Source: JAYODW01 sp038116745 (lineage in GTDB: Bacteria > Pseudomonadota > Gammaproteobacteria > Ga0077536). Taken from it: a stretch of DNA of 47,437 nt. Both the position numbers and the translations under genes were made by a program. The notes under the pieces are model-generated. The model did not search any database, was not told the origin of the DNA, and was given only the letters and a program-made list of their open reading frames with translations. The stretch spans positions 1 to 47,437 of the forward strand of contig JAYODW010000036.1 in the NCBI GenBank assembly GCA_038116745.1, written 5' to 3'. This document shows, piece by piece, positions 15,714-25,087 of the stretch (the stretch's first letter is position 1; every line of letters starts with the position of its first letter).

Positions 15714-15938
15714 ATGGCTAAATTTTTCCGTCGCCGCCGCTTCTGCAAGTTCACTGCAGAGGGTGTTCAGGAGATCGACTATAAAGATCTCGCCACCTTG
15801 AAGGCTTACATCACAGAAAACGGCAAGATTGTGCCCAGCCGTATTTCCGGGACCAAAGTGCGATACCAAAGACAGCTGTCAACTGCGGTAAAACGCGCGC
15901 GTTACCTCGCGCTACTGCCCTACTGCGACGCGCACTGA
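15714..15938 (+). CDS. rpsR: 30S ribosomal protein S18
   Basis: The 74-residue basic protein has the complete S18 pattern, with FFRRRRFCKF at the start, IDYKDLATLKAYI in the middle and ISGTKVRYQRQLSTAVKRAR near the end. S18 forms a heterodimer with S6 and binds 16S rRNA on the 30S platform. The gene follows rpsF with a ribosome site GGAGG 10 bases before the ATG and is followed by a membrane protein gene 25 bases later, as in other gammaproteobacteria. Length is standard (E. coli 75). Confidence 0.98.
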   Translation: MAKFFRRRRFCKFTAEGVQEIDYKDLATLKAYITENGKIVPSRISGTKVRYQRQLSTAVKRARYLALLPYCDAH

Positions 15939-15963
15939 GCATCGCGCAGGGGAGACTCTAGCC

Positions 15964-16875
15964 GTGCGGTTCATCGCGCGGCTGGCCATGCGCGGCCCTG
16001 CGTCAGCCGCCGCCATTGCCGCCGCGTTGTTACTTGGGTCCCTGTATGCCGGGCTGTTGATAGTTCTGAGTGGTGCCGTTGTCGCGTTGGTCACACTGAG
16101 GCGTGGCCCCTCTGAGGGGCTGCGTGTGATGCTGCTTTCCCTGGTGTTTGTTGCAACGGTACAGGCACTCTTCGCGGGGAATGCATTACAAGTGGTGGTG
16201 CTGTGTGGTGCAGCCTGGCTACCTGTCTGGATCGTCTCCAGGAACCTTGGTCGCAACCGGGCGCAAGCCCAGCCGCTCATGATGATAGGGCTGCTGGTCA
16301 TTGCGTATTCGCTCGCGTTTCGTGGAGCTGTCGGTGACGTAGACGCATTCTGGAGAGAACGCCTTGAGCTGATGCTCCAGCTACTTGCGGAAAACGGTGG
16401 AACGGTAGTGCCGACTGCTCAATTAGCTTTGGTTGCGAACCAAATCCACGAATGGCTGATTGTCGCTATGTTCAGCATGATGGCCGGCATGTTACTTCTG
16501 GGTCGCTGGTGGCAGTCCGAGCTGTACAACCAGGGTGGCTTCGGACGGGAGTTCTGCGCGCTGCGTCTTCCCCGAGTTGCGCTGACCCTGACGGCTGTCG
16601 CAGGCGGGGTCATTTTTCTTGATAGTCTGACGGACGCTGGATGGACCGGCGCGCGTGACGTCTTTCTGGTCGCGGTGATATTGTTTGCGCTTCAAGGACT
16701 GGCCGTCCTTCATCATCGCGCTCGCGAGATTCGGCTGTCGCGCGGATGGTTTGTTGCGCTTTATTTCGTGTTAGGGACACTGCCTCAGCTGGTCGGGCCA
16801 ATTCTGGCGGCGACAGGGGCATCGGATACCGTTGCCGATTTTCGCAGGCTCGCAAAAGTGCAGAATGGACCCTAG
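15964..16875 (+). CDS. DUF2232-type integral membrane protein
   Basis: The 303-residue protein starts at a GTG with GGGGAG upstream. It is very hydrophobic, with about eight membrane segments, for example AAAIAAALLLGSLYAGLLIV near the start and LALVANQIHEWLIVAMFSMM in the middle. Such a protein lies between rpsR and rplI in many gammaproteobacteria and is usually assigned to DUF2232 (YybS-like). The biochemical role is unknown; the conserved position in the ribosomal protein operon suggests co-expression rather than a ribosomal function. Nothing in the sequence suggests a transporter motif or enzyme site. The start GTG at 15964 agrees with the beginning of the first hydrophobic helix. Confidence 0.75.
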   Translation: MRFIARLAMRGPASAAAIAAALLLGSLYAGLLIVLSGAVVALVTLRRGPSEGLRVMLLSLVFVATVQALFAGNALQVVVLCGAAWLPVWIVSRNLGRNRAQAQPLMMIGLLVIAYSLAFRGAVGDVDAFWRERLELMLQLLAENGGTVVPTAQLALVANQIHEWLIVAMFSMMAGMLLLGRWWQSELYNQGGFGREFCALRLPRVALTLTAVAGGVIFLDSLTDAGWTGARDVFLVAVILFALQGLAVLHHRAREIRLSRGWFVALYFVLGTLPQLVGPILAATGASDTVADFRRLAKVQNGP

Positions 16876-16984
16876 GGTGGGTGTTACCGCTCTCGGCGAA
16901 TCCTTCAAGTACCGGCGGCGAATCGAACTCCGCAGGCAGTTGGGTTGAAATTGCAGAATATTCTTTTGAATAGGATCTAAGCGT

Positions 16985-17437
16985 ATGGAAGTTATCTTGC
17001 TCGAAAAAATTCACCGCCTGGGCGCGCTCGGCGATCGTGTCAACGTGCGACCTGGATACGGTCGCAACTACCTGATACCTCAGAAAAAAGCGGTAGCTGC
17101 GACAACCGAGAACATCGCCAGATTTGAAGCCGAACGCGCGGAACTGGAGCGCACCCAATCTGATGCCCTGGCTGCTGCGCAGGCGCGGGCTGAGGCGCTG
17201 ACTGACCTTGAGGTGGTTATCACTGCGAAGGCCGGCAGCGAAGGCCGCTTGTTTGGTTCTGTGGGAACGGTCGACATCGCGGAAGCGGTCAGCGAAACCG
17301 GTGTGAACCTGGAGAAAAGAGAAGTGCGCTTGCCAGAGGGGCCGCTCAGGGAGGTCGGTACTTTTCCGGTTGAGTTGCATCTACACGCAGATGTAGACGT
17401 CGAGATTCGCGTCACGATTGCACCCGAAGTGGGTTAA
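16985..17437 (+). CDS. rplI: 50S ribosomal protein L9
   Basis: The 150-residue protein matches L9. The N-terminal rRNA-binding domain has EVILLEKIHRLGALGD and VRPGYGRNYLIPQKKAV, followed by a long connecting helix (about 45-75) and a C-terminal domain with GSEGRLFGSVGTVDIA. L9 binds 23S rRNA near the base of the L1 stalk and helps keep the reading frame. Length is the same as in E. coli (149). It is preceded by 109 bases after the DUF2232 gene, where an internal promoter could lie, and is followed by a strong hairpin before dnaB. Confidence 0.98.
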   Translation: MEVILLEKIHRLGALGDRVNVRPGYGRNYLIPQKKAVAATTENIARFEAERAELERTQSDALAAAQARAEALTDLEVVITAKAGSEGRLFGSVGTVDIAEAVSETGVNLEKREVRLPEGPLREVGTFPVELHLHADVDVEIRVTIAPEVG

Positions 17438-17445
17438 TCAGGGTT

Positions 17446-17486
17446 CCCTTCGGGTAGCGACCGGTAACCGGGCGCTACCCGAAGGG
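17446..17486. repeat. Nested perfect inverted repeat between rplI and dnaB
   Basis: CCCTTCGGGTAGCG (17446-17459) is exactly complementary to CGCTACCCGAAGGG (17473-17486). The 13-base interior holds a second inverted repeat, CCGGT (17461-17465) and ACCGG (17467-17471). The RNA form would be a very stable stem of about 14 plus 5 pairs. No T-run follows, so it is not a classical terminator. It could be an attenuator, an RNA-processing site or a stabilising 3' structure for the ribosomal operon transcript. Confidence 0.75.
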
Positions 17487-17506
17487 CTTGTCACCGGGGA
17501 GCACTG

Positions 17507-18901
17507 ATGGCAGCGGTTGGTTCAGATAGAAAGTTTCTGGACGCGGCGACAGAAGCGCTGAAGGTTCCCCCGCACTCTACTGAAGCGGAGCAGTCCGTGC
17601 TCGGTGGTCTCATGCTGGACAATGAGGCCTGGGTTAATGTTTCCGAGAAAATTGCCGCGGAAGACTTCTACCGTCAGGATCATGGGAGCGTTTATCGAGC
17701 GATAGAACGTCTGGCGAGCGATAACAAGCCGTTTGATGTGGTGACGGTAGCTGAGTGGCTCGACAGCCAGGAAACTCTGGAAGATGTGGGCGGCATGGCC
17801 TATCTGGCGCAGCTTACAGAGACCACCCCCAGCGCGGCGAACATCACCGCATACGCTGATATCGTGCGCCAGCGGGCTATCCTCCGCGAACTTATCAGTG
17901 CCGGCACCCTTATTACAGACAGTGCTTTTCGACCCGAAGGTCGAACACCTGATGAACTGTTGGATGTTGCGGAAAGTCTTGTTTTTGAAATAGCGCAACG
18001 AGAGGCTCACGCGCGCCGCGGCTTTCGACCGATCAAAGAGCTGCTGGTTGACGCTCTCGATCGTATAGACCAGCTTTTTCAACGCGACAATCCTATTACC
18101 GGCGTCGCGACTGGTTTTTACGATCTGGACATGATGACTTCTGGACTGCAGCGCTCCGATCTTGTCATCGTCGCGGGGAGGCCGTCGATGGGAAAGACCG
18201 CCTTTGCGCTGAACATTGCGCAAAACGCAGCCATAAAAGAGGAGCAGTCGGTTGCGATTTTCAGCATGGAAATGCCGAGCGAACAGCTCGCCATGCGCAT
18301 GATGTCCTCCCTCGGCCGAATTGACCAGCACAAGGTCCGGACCGGCAAACTGGCGGACGAAGACTGGCCTCGCCTGACTCACTCAGTGGGAATACTGTCC
18401 GAGGTCAAGCTGTTTATTGACGATACGCCAGCATTGACGCCCGGTGAGTTGCGCGCGCGCTGTCGCCGTCTGGCGCGTGAACACGGCTTGGGACTTGTGG
18501 TGGTTGATTACCTCCAGCTGATGAGGGTTCCCGGCACGAAAGAGAACAGAGCTACCGAGATATCGGAGATTTCTCGTTCACTCAAGGCGCTCGCGAAAGA
18601 GCTTAATTGTCCGGTCGTCGCTCTTTCACAGCTGAACCGAAGCCTTGAGCAGCGTCAGGACAAACGCCCGGTCATGTCAGATTTACGCGAATCGGGCGCT
18701 ATCGAGCAGGACGCTGACGTGATCATGTTTATTTATCGCGATGAGGTTTACGACGAAGACAGCATGGATCGTGGCATTGCCGAGATCATCATTGGTAAAC
18801 AAAGAAACGGGCCGATTGGAAGCAGGAAGCTGCGCTTCTTCGGCGAATACACGCTGTTTGAGAATTTGTCGCATGACCATTATGACGGGAAGCGCGAATG
18901 A
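17507..18901 (+). CDS. dnaB: Replicative DNA helicase DnaB
   Basis: The 464-residue protein is the hexameric 5'-to-3' helicase of the replication fork. The N-terminal helical collar domain starts with PPHSTEAEQSVLGGLMLDN. After a linker near residue 170, the RecA-like motor has the Walker A segment GRPSMGKTAFALN (near 225), the Walker B strand VVVDYLQLM, and SDLRESGAIEQDADV with the conserved arginine and glutamine of motif H4. Length is typical (E. coli 471). No intein is present at the Walker A or other common insertion sites. It follows rplI by 69 bases and overlaps alr by 4 bases (ATGA). Confidence 0.97.
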   Translation: MAAVGSDRKFLDAATEALKVPPHSTEAEQSVLGGLMLDNEAWVNVSEKIAAEDFYRQDHGSVYRAIERLASDNKPFDVVTVAEWLDSQETLEDVGGMAYLAQLTETTPSAANITAYADIVRQRAILRELISAGTLITDSAFRPEGRTPDELLDVAESLVFEIAQREAHARRGFRPIKELLVDALDRIDQLFQRDNPITGVATGFYDLDMMTSGLQRSDLVIVAGRPSMGKTAFALNIAQNAAIKEEQSVAIFSMEMPSEQLAMRMMSSLGRIDQHKVRTGKLADEDWPRLTHSVGILSEVKLFIDDTPALTPGELRARCRRLAREHGLGLVVVDYLQLMRVPGTKENRATEISEISRSLKALAKELNCPVVALSQLNRSLEQRQDKRPVMSDLRESGAIEQDADVIMFIYRDEVYDEDSMDRGIAEIIIGKQRNGPIGSRKLRFFGEYTLFENLSHDHYDGKRE

Positions 18902-19968
18902 CCCGCCCAGCGCGGGCAGTAATTGACCCCAGCGCGATAATCTGGAACCTGGAATGTGTACGACGTGCTGCGCCCGGGGCGAAAGTTCTCGCCGTCGTAA
19001 AGGCTGATGCGTACGGACATGGACTGGAACGTGTCGCACCGTTTCTGAGCACCGTAGATGGGTTGGCGGTGGCCTCTGTTGAAGAGGCCCTCGCGCTCCG
19101 CGATGTAGCCAGACCTGGGCAAGCCATCGTGCTGCTCGAAGGCCCTTTCGAGTTCTCTGAGTTGACGGCCATCACTGAGGCTGGTCTCGAGACGGTGATT
19201 CATACCGATGAGCAGGTCGCGATGCTGAAACGCGCTGCCTGTGAGCTGCCCGTGTGGCTTAAGTTTGACTCGGGCATGCATCGCCTTGGATTCGAGCCTG
19301 AGCGGTTCGCCAAGATAGTGGCCAAGGTGCGCCCGTACGCTAAGCCGCTGCGCTTGATGACCCATTTTGCGAACGCTCACCGACGCGGGGATCCCAGCAT
19401 GCTGCGGCAGCTATCGGTGTTCAACGCGATGGTGGGCGCAGCAGAAGAGGAGCGCAGCCTGTCGAATTCCGGCGCGATTCTGTCGTTGCCGCAAGCGCAC
19501 GCAGACTGGGTTCGTCCCGGACTGATGCTTTACGGTGTCTCCCCGATCGCGGAATGTTCAGCGTCTTTGTTCGGGCTGAGGCCGGCGATGACGCTGGAGT
19601 CGCGCTTGATTTCGGTGCGCCGGGTCGCGGCCGGCGAGGCCGTTGGTTACGGTGGGGCATTTGTTTGTCCGGAGGATATGCCCATCGGGGTCGTTGCTTA
19701 TGGATACGCGGATGGATATCCGCGGCATGGCGGGACGGGGACGCCGGTTCTGGTTAACGGGATCAGAACACAGGTCATTGGCAACTGTTCGATGGACATG
19801 ATGACAGTCGATTTGCGACCGATTCCGGAAGCCCGATTCGGGGACCGCGTCACACTGTGGGGCGAGGGGCTGCCTATTGAGGAGGTGGCCCGGGCCAGCG
19901 ACACGATTCCCTACGAGTTACTGTGCCGCGTGCGTCTTCGGGCCCGATATGAAATCAAAAAATCGTGA
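18898..19968 (+). CDS. alr: Alanine racemase
   Basis: The 356-residue fold-type III PLP enzyme interconverts L- and D-alanine for peptidoglycan. The PLP lysine is Lys35 in AVVKADAYGHG; the opposing catalytic tyrosine lies near residue 265 in YGYADGYPRHG. Other family segments are HLKFDSGMHRLGF-like KFDSGMHRLGFE, VRPGLMLYG, and GNCSMDMMTVD. The start ATG overlaps the dnaB stop as ATGA and the stop overlaps the radA GTG as GTGA, so the three genes are translationally coupled. The dnaB-alr order is shared by many gammaproteobacteria. Length matches the family (E. coli 359). Confidence 0.96.
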   Translation: MTRPARAVIDPSAIIWNLECVRRAAPGAKVLAVVKADAYGHGLERVAPFLSTVDGLAVASVEEALALRDVARPGQAIVLLEGPFEFSELTAITEAGLETVIHTDEQVAMLKRAACELPVWLKFDSGMHRLGFEPERFAKIVAKVRPYAKPLRLMTHFANAHRRGDPSMLRQLSVFNAMVGAAEEERSLSNSGAILSLPQAHADWVRPGLMLYGVSPIAECSASLFGLRPAMTLESRLISVRRVAAGEAVGYGGAFVCPEDMPIGVVAYGYADGYPRHGGTGTPVLVNGIRTQVIGNCSMDMMTVDLRPIPEARFGDRVTLWGEGLPIEEVARASDTIPYELLCRVRLRARYEIKKS

Positions 19969-21332
19969 AGAAACGGACGAGTTATCAATGTCAGGGATGT
20001 GGCGCCACCCACTCGAAGTGGGCTGGGCAATGCAGTGAATGCGAAGAATGGAATACTTTGGTCGAGGTTGCCGCGGCGCCGGCTAATTCGCGCCAGGGAG
20101 GTGCACTAACGACAGCGCCAACGCGCGTGCAGGTGCTCTCTGATATCAACACGCAGGAGCAGCCTAGGTTACGTACAGGATTGAATGAACTCGACCGTGT
20201 GCTGGGCGGGGGACTCGTTCCCGGCGCCGTGATTCTGCTTGGAGGCGATCCAGGCATCGGCAAGACAACGTTGCTGCTGCAGAGCATTGCTGCAGCGCCG
20301 GGCTTGAATGGCGTCGACGCGTTATATGTGAGCGGAGAGGAGTCTGCGCCTCAGATCGCGTTGCGCGCAGAGCGACTTCGCGTGCCTACAGCCGATCTCA
20401 AGCTCCTGACAGAGACTAACGTCGACCGCATTATCGAGATTGCGGCAGCGATGAAGCCTGGGGTTCTCGTTGTTGACTCAGTTCAGACGCTGTACACCGA
20501 GGTCATGCAGTCGCCTCCTGGCAGCGTGGCACAGGTCAGGGAATGTGCGGGTCGTCTGGTGAGTTTCGCCAAACACAGCGGTGTCGCCTTGTATCTCATC
20601 GGTCATGTCACCAAGGACGGTGCCATCGCGGGACCGCGAGTGCTTGAGCACATGGTTGACGCGACGCTCTACTTTGAGGGCGATCCGGGCGGTCAGTACC
20701 GTCTGATCCGGGCCATCAAGAATCGCTTCGGCGCTGTAAACGAACTGGGCGTGTTTGCTATGACGGACTCGGGATTGCGGGAGATCGCGAACCCAAGCGC
20801 GATTCTGCTATCCAGACACTCAGAGCCAGTGCCGGGGAGCGTGGTCATGGTGACTCGTGAAGGGACTCGACCGATGCTGGTTGAAGTCCAGGCCTTGGTC
20901 GACGATAACCAGACCGGACAGCCACGGAGGATAACGGTCGGGCTTGAACAGAACCGCCTGTCCATGCTGCTAGCGATCCTGAATCGCCACGGTGGAATCC
21001 CGACGGCTGGATGCGATGTGTTCGTCAATGTTGTAGGGGGTGTTCGGGTTGGGGAGACAGCCGCCGACCTCAGCGTGGCGCTCGCTGTTGTTTCCAGTTT
21101 GCGCAACCGACCCTGGTCCAACGAGCTGATTGTGTTCGGCGAGCTGGGCTTGTCTGGCGAAGTGCGCCCGGTGCCTGGCGGTCCGGAACGCCTTCGGGAG
21201 GCGTCTAAACACGGGTTTCGTCGCGCTATTGTCCCCAAAGGGAATGCGCCGAAGGCGCTGACTAAGGATATGGACGTGGTCGTGGTCGAACGCCTATCTC
21301 AGGCGCTGGATGTGGTGGATGGTATGAGGTGA
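19965..21332 (+). CDS. radA: DNA repair protein RadA
   Basis: The 455-residue protein starts at a GTG that overlaps the alr stop. A C4 zinc finger is made by Cys9, Cys12, Cys23 and Cys26. The RecA-like ATPase has the Walker A segment GGDPGIGKTTLLLQS (near residue 93), the RadA-specific KNRFGAVNELGVF segment, and a C-terminal Lon-protease-like domain (from about 285) with GLSGEVRPVPGG near the end. RadA promotes branch migration in homologous recombination. The Lon-like domain lacks a peptidase role in this family. Length is standard (E. coli 460). It is the last gene of the rightward run; a 106-base gap then separates it from the CorB-like gene on the opposite strand, with nothing recognisable in it. 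Confidence 0.96.
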   Translation: MKKRTSYQCQGCGATHSKWAGQCSECEEWNTLVEVAAAPANSRQGGALTTAPTRVQVLSDINTQEQPRLRTGLNELDRVLGGGLVPGAVILLGGDPGIGKTTLLLQSIAAAPGLNGVDALYVSGEESAPQIALRAERLRVPTADLKLLTETNVDRIIEIAAAMKPGVLVVDSVQTLYTEVMQSPPGSVAQVRECAGRLVSFAKHSGVALYLIGHVTKDGAIAGPRVLEHMVDATLYFEGDPGGQYRLIRAIKNRFGAVNELGVFAMTDSGLREIANPSAILLSRHSEPVPGSVVMVTREGTRPMLVEVQALVDDNQTGQPRRITVGLEQNRLSMLLAILNRHGGIPTAGCDVFVNVVGGVRVGETAADLSVALAVVSSLRNRPWSNELIVFGELGLSGEVRPVPGGPERLREASKHGFRRAIVPKGNAPKALTKDMDVVVVERLSQALDVVDGMR

Positions 21333-21438
21333 GCGTTTCAATTTAACCCAATACGGTAGATGGCGAACGACAGAGCTTTCTCCTGCTGGGCGCAGCACCC
21401 CTGCATTTGCCAATGCCCGCTGCCTTTACTCGCATGCC

Positions 21439-22743
21439 TTATTCCTCATCCGGGGCGTCAGCGGCCGTCTCAGATTGCTCTGCCGTTCTCCCCAGCACTG
21501 TGAGCCGTGCAGTTTTAACTGATTTTTCTGCCGTCTGAACAATTTCAATTGTTATGCCGTCGAGGCGAAAAGCGGTTCCAGCTATTGGGATATCCTCGAG
21601 GGTTTCCAGAATCAGTCCATTAATGGTCTTGGGTCCGTCTGATGGCAAACCAAAGCCGTAGGCGCGATTTATCTCGCGAAGATTGGCACTTCCGTCAACC
21701 AGATAACTCCCATCATCCTGCGGGTAGACATCCCGGACGTAAATCTGAGGGTCGGTGGTGAACTCGCCAATTATCTCTTCCAGGAGATCTTCTAGCGTTA
21801 CCAGACCTTCAATGTCTCCATACTCATCGACAACAAACGCCAGTCGCTGTCGTGCCTTCTGAAAGTTAATGAGCTGAACGTAAAGATCAGTTTTCAGCGG
21901 CGCGAAATAGGGCTCCATCAGGATAGCGCGCAAGGCATCCAGGCCAAAATCTTCGTCACGCATGATGCGAGTGACGCGCCGCAGGTGGAGCACGCCTTCA
22001 ATGTTGTCCAGACTGCCCGAGTAACACGGTAGACGCGTGTGTCGGCTGGTTTCTATTTGCTCTACGATATCGGGCCAATCGTCCTCAAGATTGATGCCGG
22101 AGATATCTGAGCGAGGCACCATGATATCTTCGACCGTCGCGTTTTCCAGATCCAGGATGCCAAAAAGCATTTCGCGGTGCTTGTAAGGGATCAGGGCGCC
22201 GGCTTCTTTCACGACTGTGCGGAGCTCTTCGCGGCTCAGCGGATCCGCGGCACGTTGTGCGGCGTCGACACCAAAAACGGCGAGCGCCGAGTTGGAGATC
22301 CGGTTGAGCAACCAGACCATCGGGAAGAAAAGCCACATCAATGTCCGAAGAAGCCAGGAGGATGGAAACGCGACCTCTTCCGGGTGTATTGCAGCGACTG
22401 TTTTAGGCACGACCTCGGCGCAGATTAGTACAACCGCGGTGAGCGCGATCGTCGAAGCTATAAGGCCCTGTTCACCGACAAGCTGGAGCGTCAGGAGTGT
22501 GCACAGCTGCGCCGCGAGAATGTTGACGAAGTTGTTCCCAAGAAGGATGAGGCTGATCAGGCGATCTGGTCGCTCAAGCAGCCGCTGCGCCCTGCGAGCG
22601 CCGGCGTGGCCCTGTTCCGCCAAGTGTTTCAGGCGATAACGATTCAACGCCATCATCGCCGTCTCAGAGCTGGAAAAATAGGCCGAAGCGGCTATCAGGG
22701 AGGCCAGCCCCACGACCAGCCAGGTGACGTTGATGTCGCTCAC
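21439..22743 (-). CDS. CNNM/CorB-type membrane protein with CBS pair (HlyC/CorC family)
   Basis: The 434-residue protein has a DUF21 (CNNM) membrane domain of about 190 residues with the ASAYFSSSETAMMALNRYRL start, then two CBS motifs (about 210-330, with DIMVPRSDISGI and FVVDEYGDIEGLVTLEDLLE), and a C-terminal CorC_HlyC domain. Proteins of this architecture (E. coli YfjD, Salmonella CorB) are linked to magnesium and cobalt efflux or resistance. It lies 9 bases downstream of the YpjD-like gene, in one leftward unit, next to ffh: the same trio is seen in Enterobacteria. The start has no unusual features. It is not a hemolysin despite the common label. Confidence 0.9.
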   Translation of the reverse strand: MSDINVTWLVVGLASLIAASAYFSSSETAMMALNRYRLKHLAEQGHAGARRAQRLLERPDRLISLILLGNNFVNILAAQLCTLLTLQLVGEQGLIASTIALTAVVLICAEVVPKTVAAIHPEEVAFPSSWLLRTLMWLFFPMVWLLNRISNSALAVFGVDAAQRAADPLSREELRTVVKEAGALIPYKHREMLFGILDLENATVEDIMVPRSDISGINLEDDWPDIVEQIETSRHTRLPCYSGSLDNIEGVLHLRRVTRIMRDEDFGLDALRAILMEPYFAPLKTDLYVQLINFQKARQRLAFVVDEYGDIEGLVTLEDLLEEIIGEFTTDPQIYVRDVYPQDDGSYLVDGSANLREINRAYGFGLPSDGPKTINGLILETLEDIPIAGTAFRLDGITIEIVQTAEKSVKTARLTVLGRTAEQSETAADAPDEE

Positions 22744-22752
22744 CGGACGCGC

Positions 22753-23553
22753 TCAGGCGCGTTCAAGGATCAATTCCAGCGCCACTTTGGACCCGAAGAA
22801 ACCCAGCGCAAGCAGGACGAATCCACTCAGCACCAGGTGCACCGCGCGTCGTCCCCGCCAGTGCCAGAGATGTCTGCCGGCGAGAAGGACAGCGAAGGTA
22901 ATCCAGGCCAGGATCGAAAATACGATTTTGTGCGCCAGGTGCTGGCCACTGATGTCATCGATTGAAATGAATCCAAGCAGCAGGCCGGAACTGAGGGTTA
23001 GAAACGCGATCGCGGTGAGCTGGAACATGGTCTGTTCCATGTCCGACAGCGGCGGAAGGAAACGCATAACAGGGTGGTGCGATTTCAGGCGCCGCTCGGC
23101 AAAAGCGAGATAAAGGGCCAGCAGCGCGGAGACGGCGAACATCGCATAGGCGACGAGCGACAGCCCCACGTGCAACGCAGTGCCGGTGGAGTACCGGGGC
23201 AGAACATGCGGATGCGAGAACAAGAGTGAAGCGCCAAGCGCCAATGCCGCGAAAGGGAAAATAACGACCAGCAGACTGGCTAGCGCACGTCTGCTGGTAG
23301 CGACGACAGTGAGACCGGCTACAAGCCATGCTACCAATGAAGCCGCTGAAAAGATTCCGAGGTTTATTCCGGAGTTCGTGACGGTCATCGGATAGAGAGT
23401 CACGGCGTGGCCGACCAGCGCAAGCAGCGCAAGCCCCCCGGTCATGGTTCTGAAAGAAACTGTGCCGCCGGTTAGAGCGATCCTCGTAGAGGATTGGATT
23501 GCCACGAAGAGGTAGAGCGCGATCGCCGCGACCCCTGGCACCATCGTGTGCAT
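22753..23553 (-). CDS. ypjD: YpjD-like cytochrome c assembly-type membrane protein
   Basis: The 266-residue protein has eight or so hydrophobic segments and the CcsA/CcmC-type core pattern: HVGLSLVAYAMFAVSALLAL with an early conserved histidine, the acidic PPLSDMEQTMFQLTAI loop, and HKIVFSILAWITFAVLLAGRH with further histidines. The family member E. coli YpjD lies beside ffh and corB, as here. Cytochrome c haem handling is the family annotation, but YpjD proteins lack the tryptophan-rich WWD haem-binding segment that true CcsA and CcmC carry, and I see none here either. It is divergent from ffh with 117 bases between the preferred starts and co-transcribed with the CorB-like gene. Confidence 0.85.
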   Translation of the reverse strand: MHTMVPGVAAIALYLFVAIQSSTRIALTGGTVSFRTMTGGLALLALVGHAVTLYPMTVTNSGINLGIFSAASLVAWLVAGLTVVATSRRALASLLVVIFPFAALALGASLLFSHPHVLPRYSTGTALHVGLSLVAYAMFAVSALLALYLAFAERRLKSHHPVMRFLPPLSDMEQTMFQLTAIAFLTLSSGLLLGFISIDDISGQHLAHKIVFSILAWITFAVLLAGRHLWHWRGRRAVHLVLSGFVLLALGFFGSKVALELILERA

Positions 23554-23670
23554 ATGTCTTCCAAAGGGCCTTGAGTGTTGACGATGATGGCATAATTACC
23601 CTGTCTTATGAAGCTCGACCGCGCCCGTTTTCCCGCTTCGTAGAAAAAAGAAATCTTGAGTAAATACAAC

Positions 23671-25035
23671 ATGTTCCAGAATTTAACCGAGAAACTTGGA
23701 ACCGTCGTCAGGAACCTGAGTGGCCGTGCCAGGCTGACTGAAGAAAACATCGAGGAAACCTTGCGCGAAGTGCGTATGGCTCTGCTTGATGCTGACGTTG
23801 GGATGGACGTAGTGAAGGAGTTCCTGGCGGCGGTCAAATCGCGAGCCGTCGGGCAGGAGGTACTCAGGGATTTGACTCCCGGTCAGGCGCTCATCGGGGT
23901 GGTGCGCGATGAATTAGTGTCCCTGATGGGGGCAGAAAACAGCCGACTGGCGCTCCAGGCGCAGCCACCCGTAGTTGTGCTCATGGCGGGGCTGCAGGGT
24001 TCTGGTAAGACCACGAGCGTTGCGAAACTGGCCCGGAGGCTGAAAGAACAGGAACGTAAGCGGGTCGGTGTTGTCAGCTGCGACGTCTACCGGCCTGCTG
24101 CTATCGAGCAGCTAAGGGTTCTGGCTGAGGAAGTCGGTGTCAACTTTTACCCGAGTGAGTCAGATAGCCGGCCGGAAGATATTGCGCAGAAAGCGCTGGC
24201 AGCTGCGCGGACCGCATTTGACGATGTGCTCATCGTGGATACAGCGGGTCGGTTAACCATCGACGAAGAAATGATGGCCGAAGTGAAGCGCATTCATGCT
24301 GCCGTCCAGCCCACGGAAACGCTTTTTGTCGTGGACAGCATGATGGGGCAGGACGCCGTCCAGACCGCTCGTGCGTTCGGCGAAACCTTGCCGTTGACCG
24401 GGGTGATCCTCACCAAGAGCGACGGTGATGCACGGGGTGGTGCTGCTCTGTCAGTCAGACGCGTAACGGGAAAGCCGATCAAATTTCTCGGGACTGGCGA
24501 AAAGACCGAGGCCCTTGAGCCCTTTTACCCTGACCGCATGGCTTCGCGCATTCTCGGGATGGGCGACGTGCTCTCACTCATTGAGGAAGTCGAGCAGAAA
24601 GTCGACCAGGAGAAGGCGCTCAAGGTCGCAGAGAAGTTAAAAAAAGGGAAAGGGTTCGACCTGCAGGATTTCAGGGACCAGCTGGAGCAGATGCGCAACA
24701 TGGGGGGCATGTCTGCCCTGTTGGGCAAATTGCCCGGGATGAGCGCGCTACCTGAGGCGGCACGAGAGCGCGTCAATGATAAAGAGCTTGGCAGGCTTGC
24801 CGCGATCATCGATTCCATGACGCCGCACGAGCGTCAGTTTCCCGCGGTAATCAAGGGCTCCCGTAAACAGCGCATTGCTGCAGGTTCGGGCACCCAGATC
24901 CAGGACGTTAACAAGCTGCTTAAGCAATTTACTCAGATGCAGAAAATGATGAAAAAGGTCACCCGTAAGGGCGGCTTGAAAAATCTGATGCGAGGGATGA
25001 GCGGACAGATGCCGCCAGGATTTCCAATGCAGTGA
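23671..25035 (+). CDS. ffh: Signal recognition particle protein Ffh
   Basis: The ATG at 23671 gives the family start MFQNLTEKLG; a TTG at 23656 would add five residues and cannot be excluded. The 454-residue product has the N domain, the G domain with GLQGSGKTTSVAKLARRLK (near 105-115), DTAGR and TKSDGDARGG, and the methionine-rich M domain (from about 320) with MRNMGGMSALLGKLPGM and a final MRGMSGQMPPGFPM. Ffh binds 4.5S RNA and signal sequences and docks to FtsY to deliver membrane proteins. It is divergent from ypjD. No 4.5S RNA gene is visible nearby. Confidence 0.97.
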   Translation: MFQNLTEKLGTVVRNLSGRARLTEENIEETLREVRMALLDADVGMDVVKEFLAAVKSRAVGQEVLRDLTPGQALIGVVRDELVSLMGAENSRLALQAQPPVVVLMAGLQGSGKTTSVAKLARRLKEQERKRVGVVSCDVYRPAAIEQLRVLAEEVGVNFYPSESDSRPEDIAQKALAAARTAFDDVLIVDTAGRLTIDEEMMAEVKRIHAAVQPTETLFVVDSMMGQDAVQTARAFGETLPLTGVILTKSDGDARGGAALSVRRVTGKPIKFLGTGEKTEALEPFYPDRMASRILGMGDVLSLIEEVEQKVDQEKALKVAEKLKKGKGFDLQDFRDQLEQMRNMGGMSALLGKLPGMSALPEAARERVNDKELGRLAAIIDSMTPHERQFPAVIKGSRKQRIAAGSGTQIQDVNKLLKQFTQMQKMMKKVTRKGGLKNLMRGMSGQMPPGFPMQ

Positions 25036-25087
25036 AATAGCCGCCACGGTTGGCAGGAGTTCTGGCGGATTATGGTGAGGGTCAGGG

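Noticed and set aside
17522..18382. 286-residue open frame antisense to dnaB
   Set aside because: Covered by the DnaB frame with intact motifs; no signature and no ribosome site.
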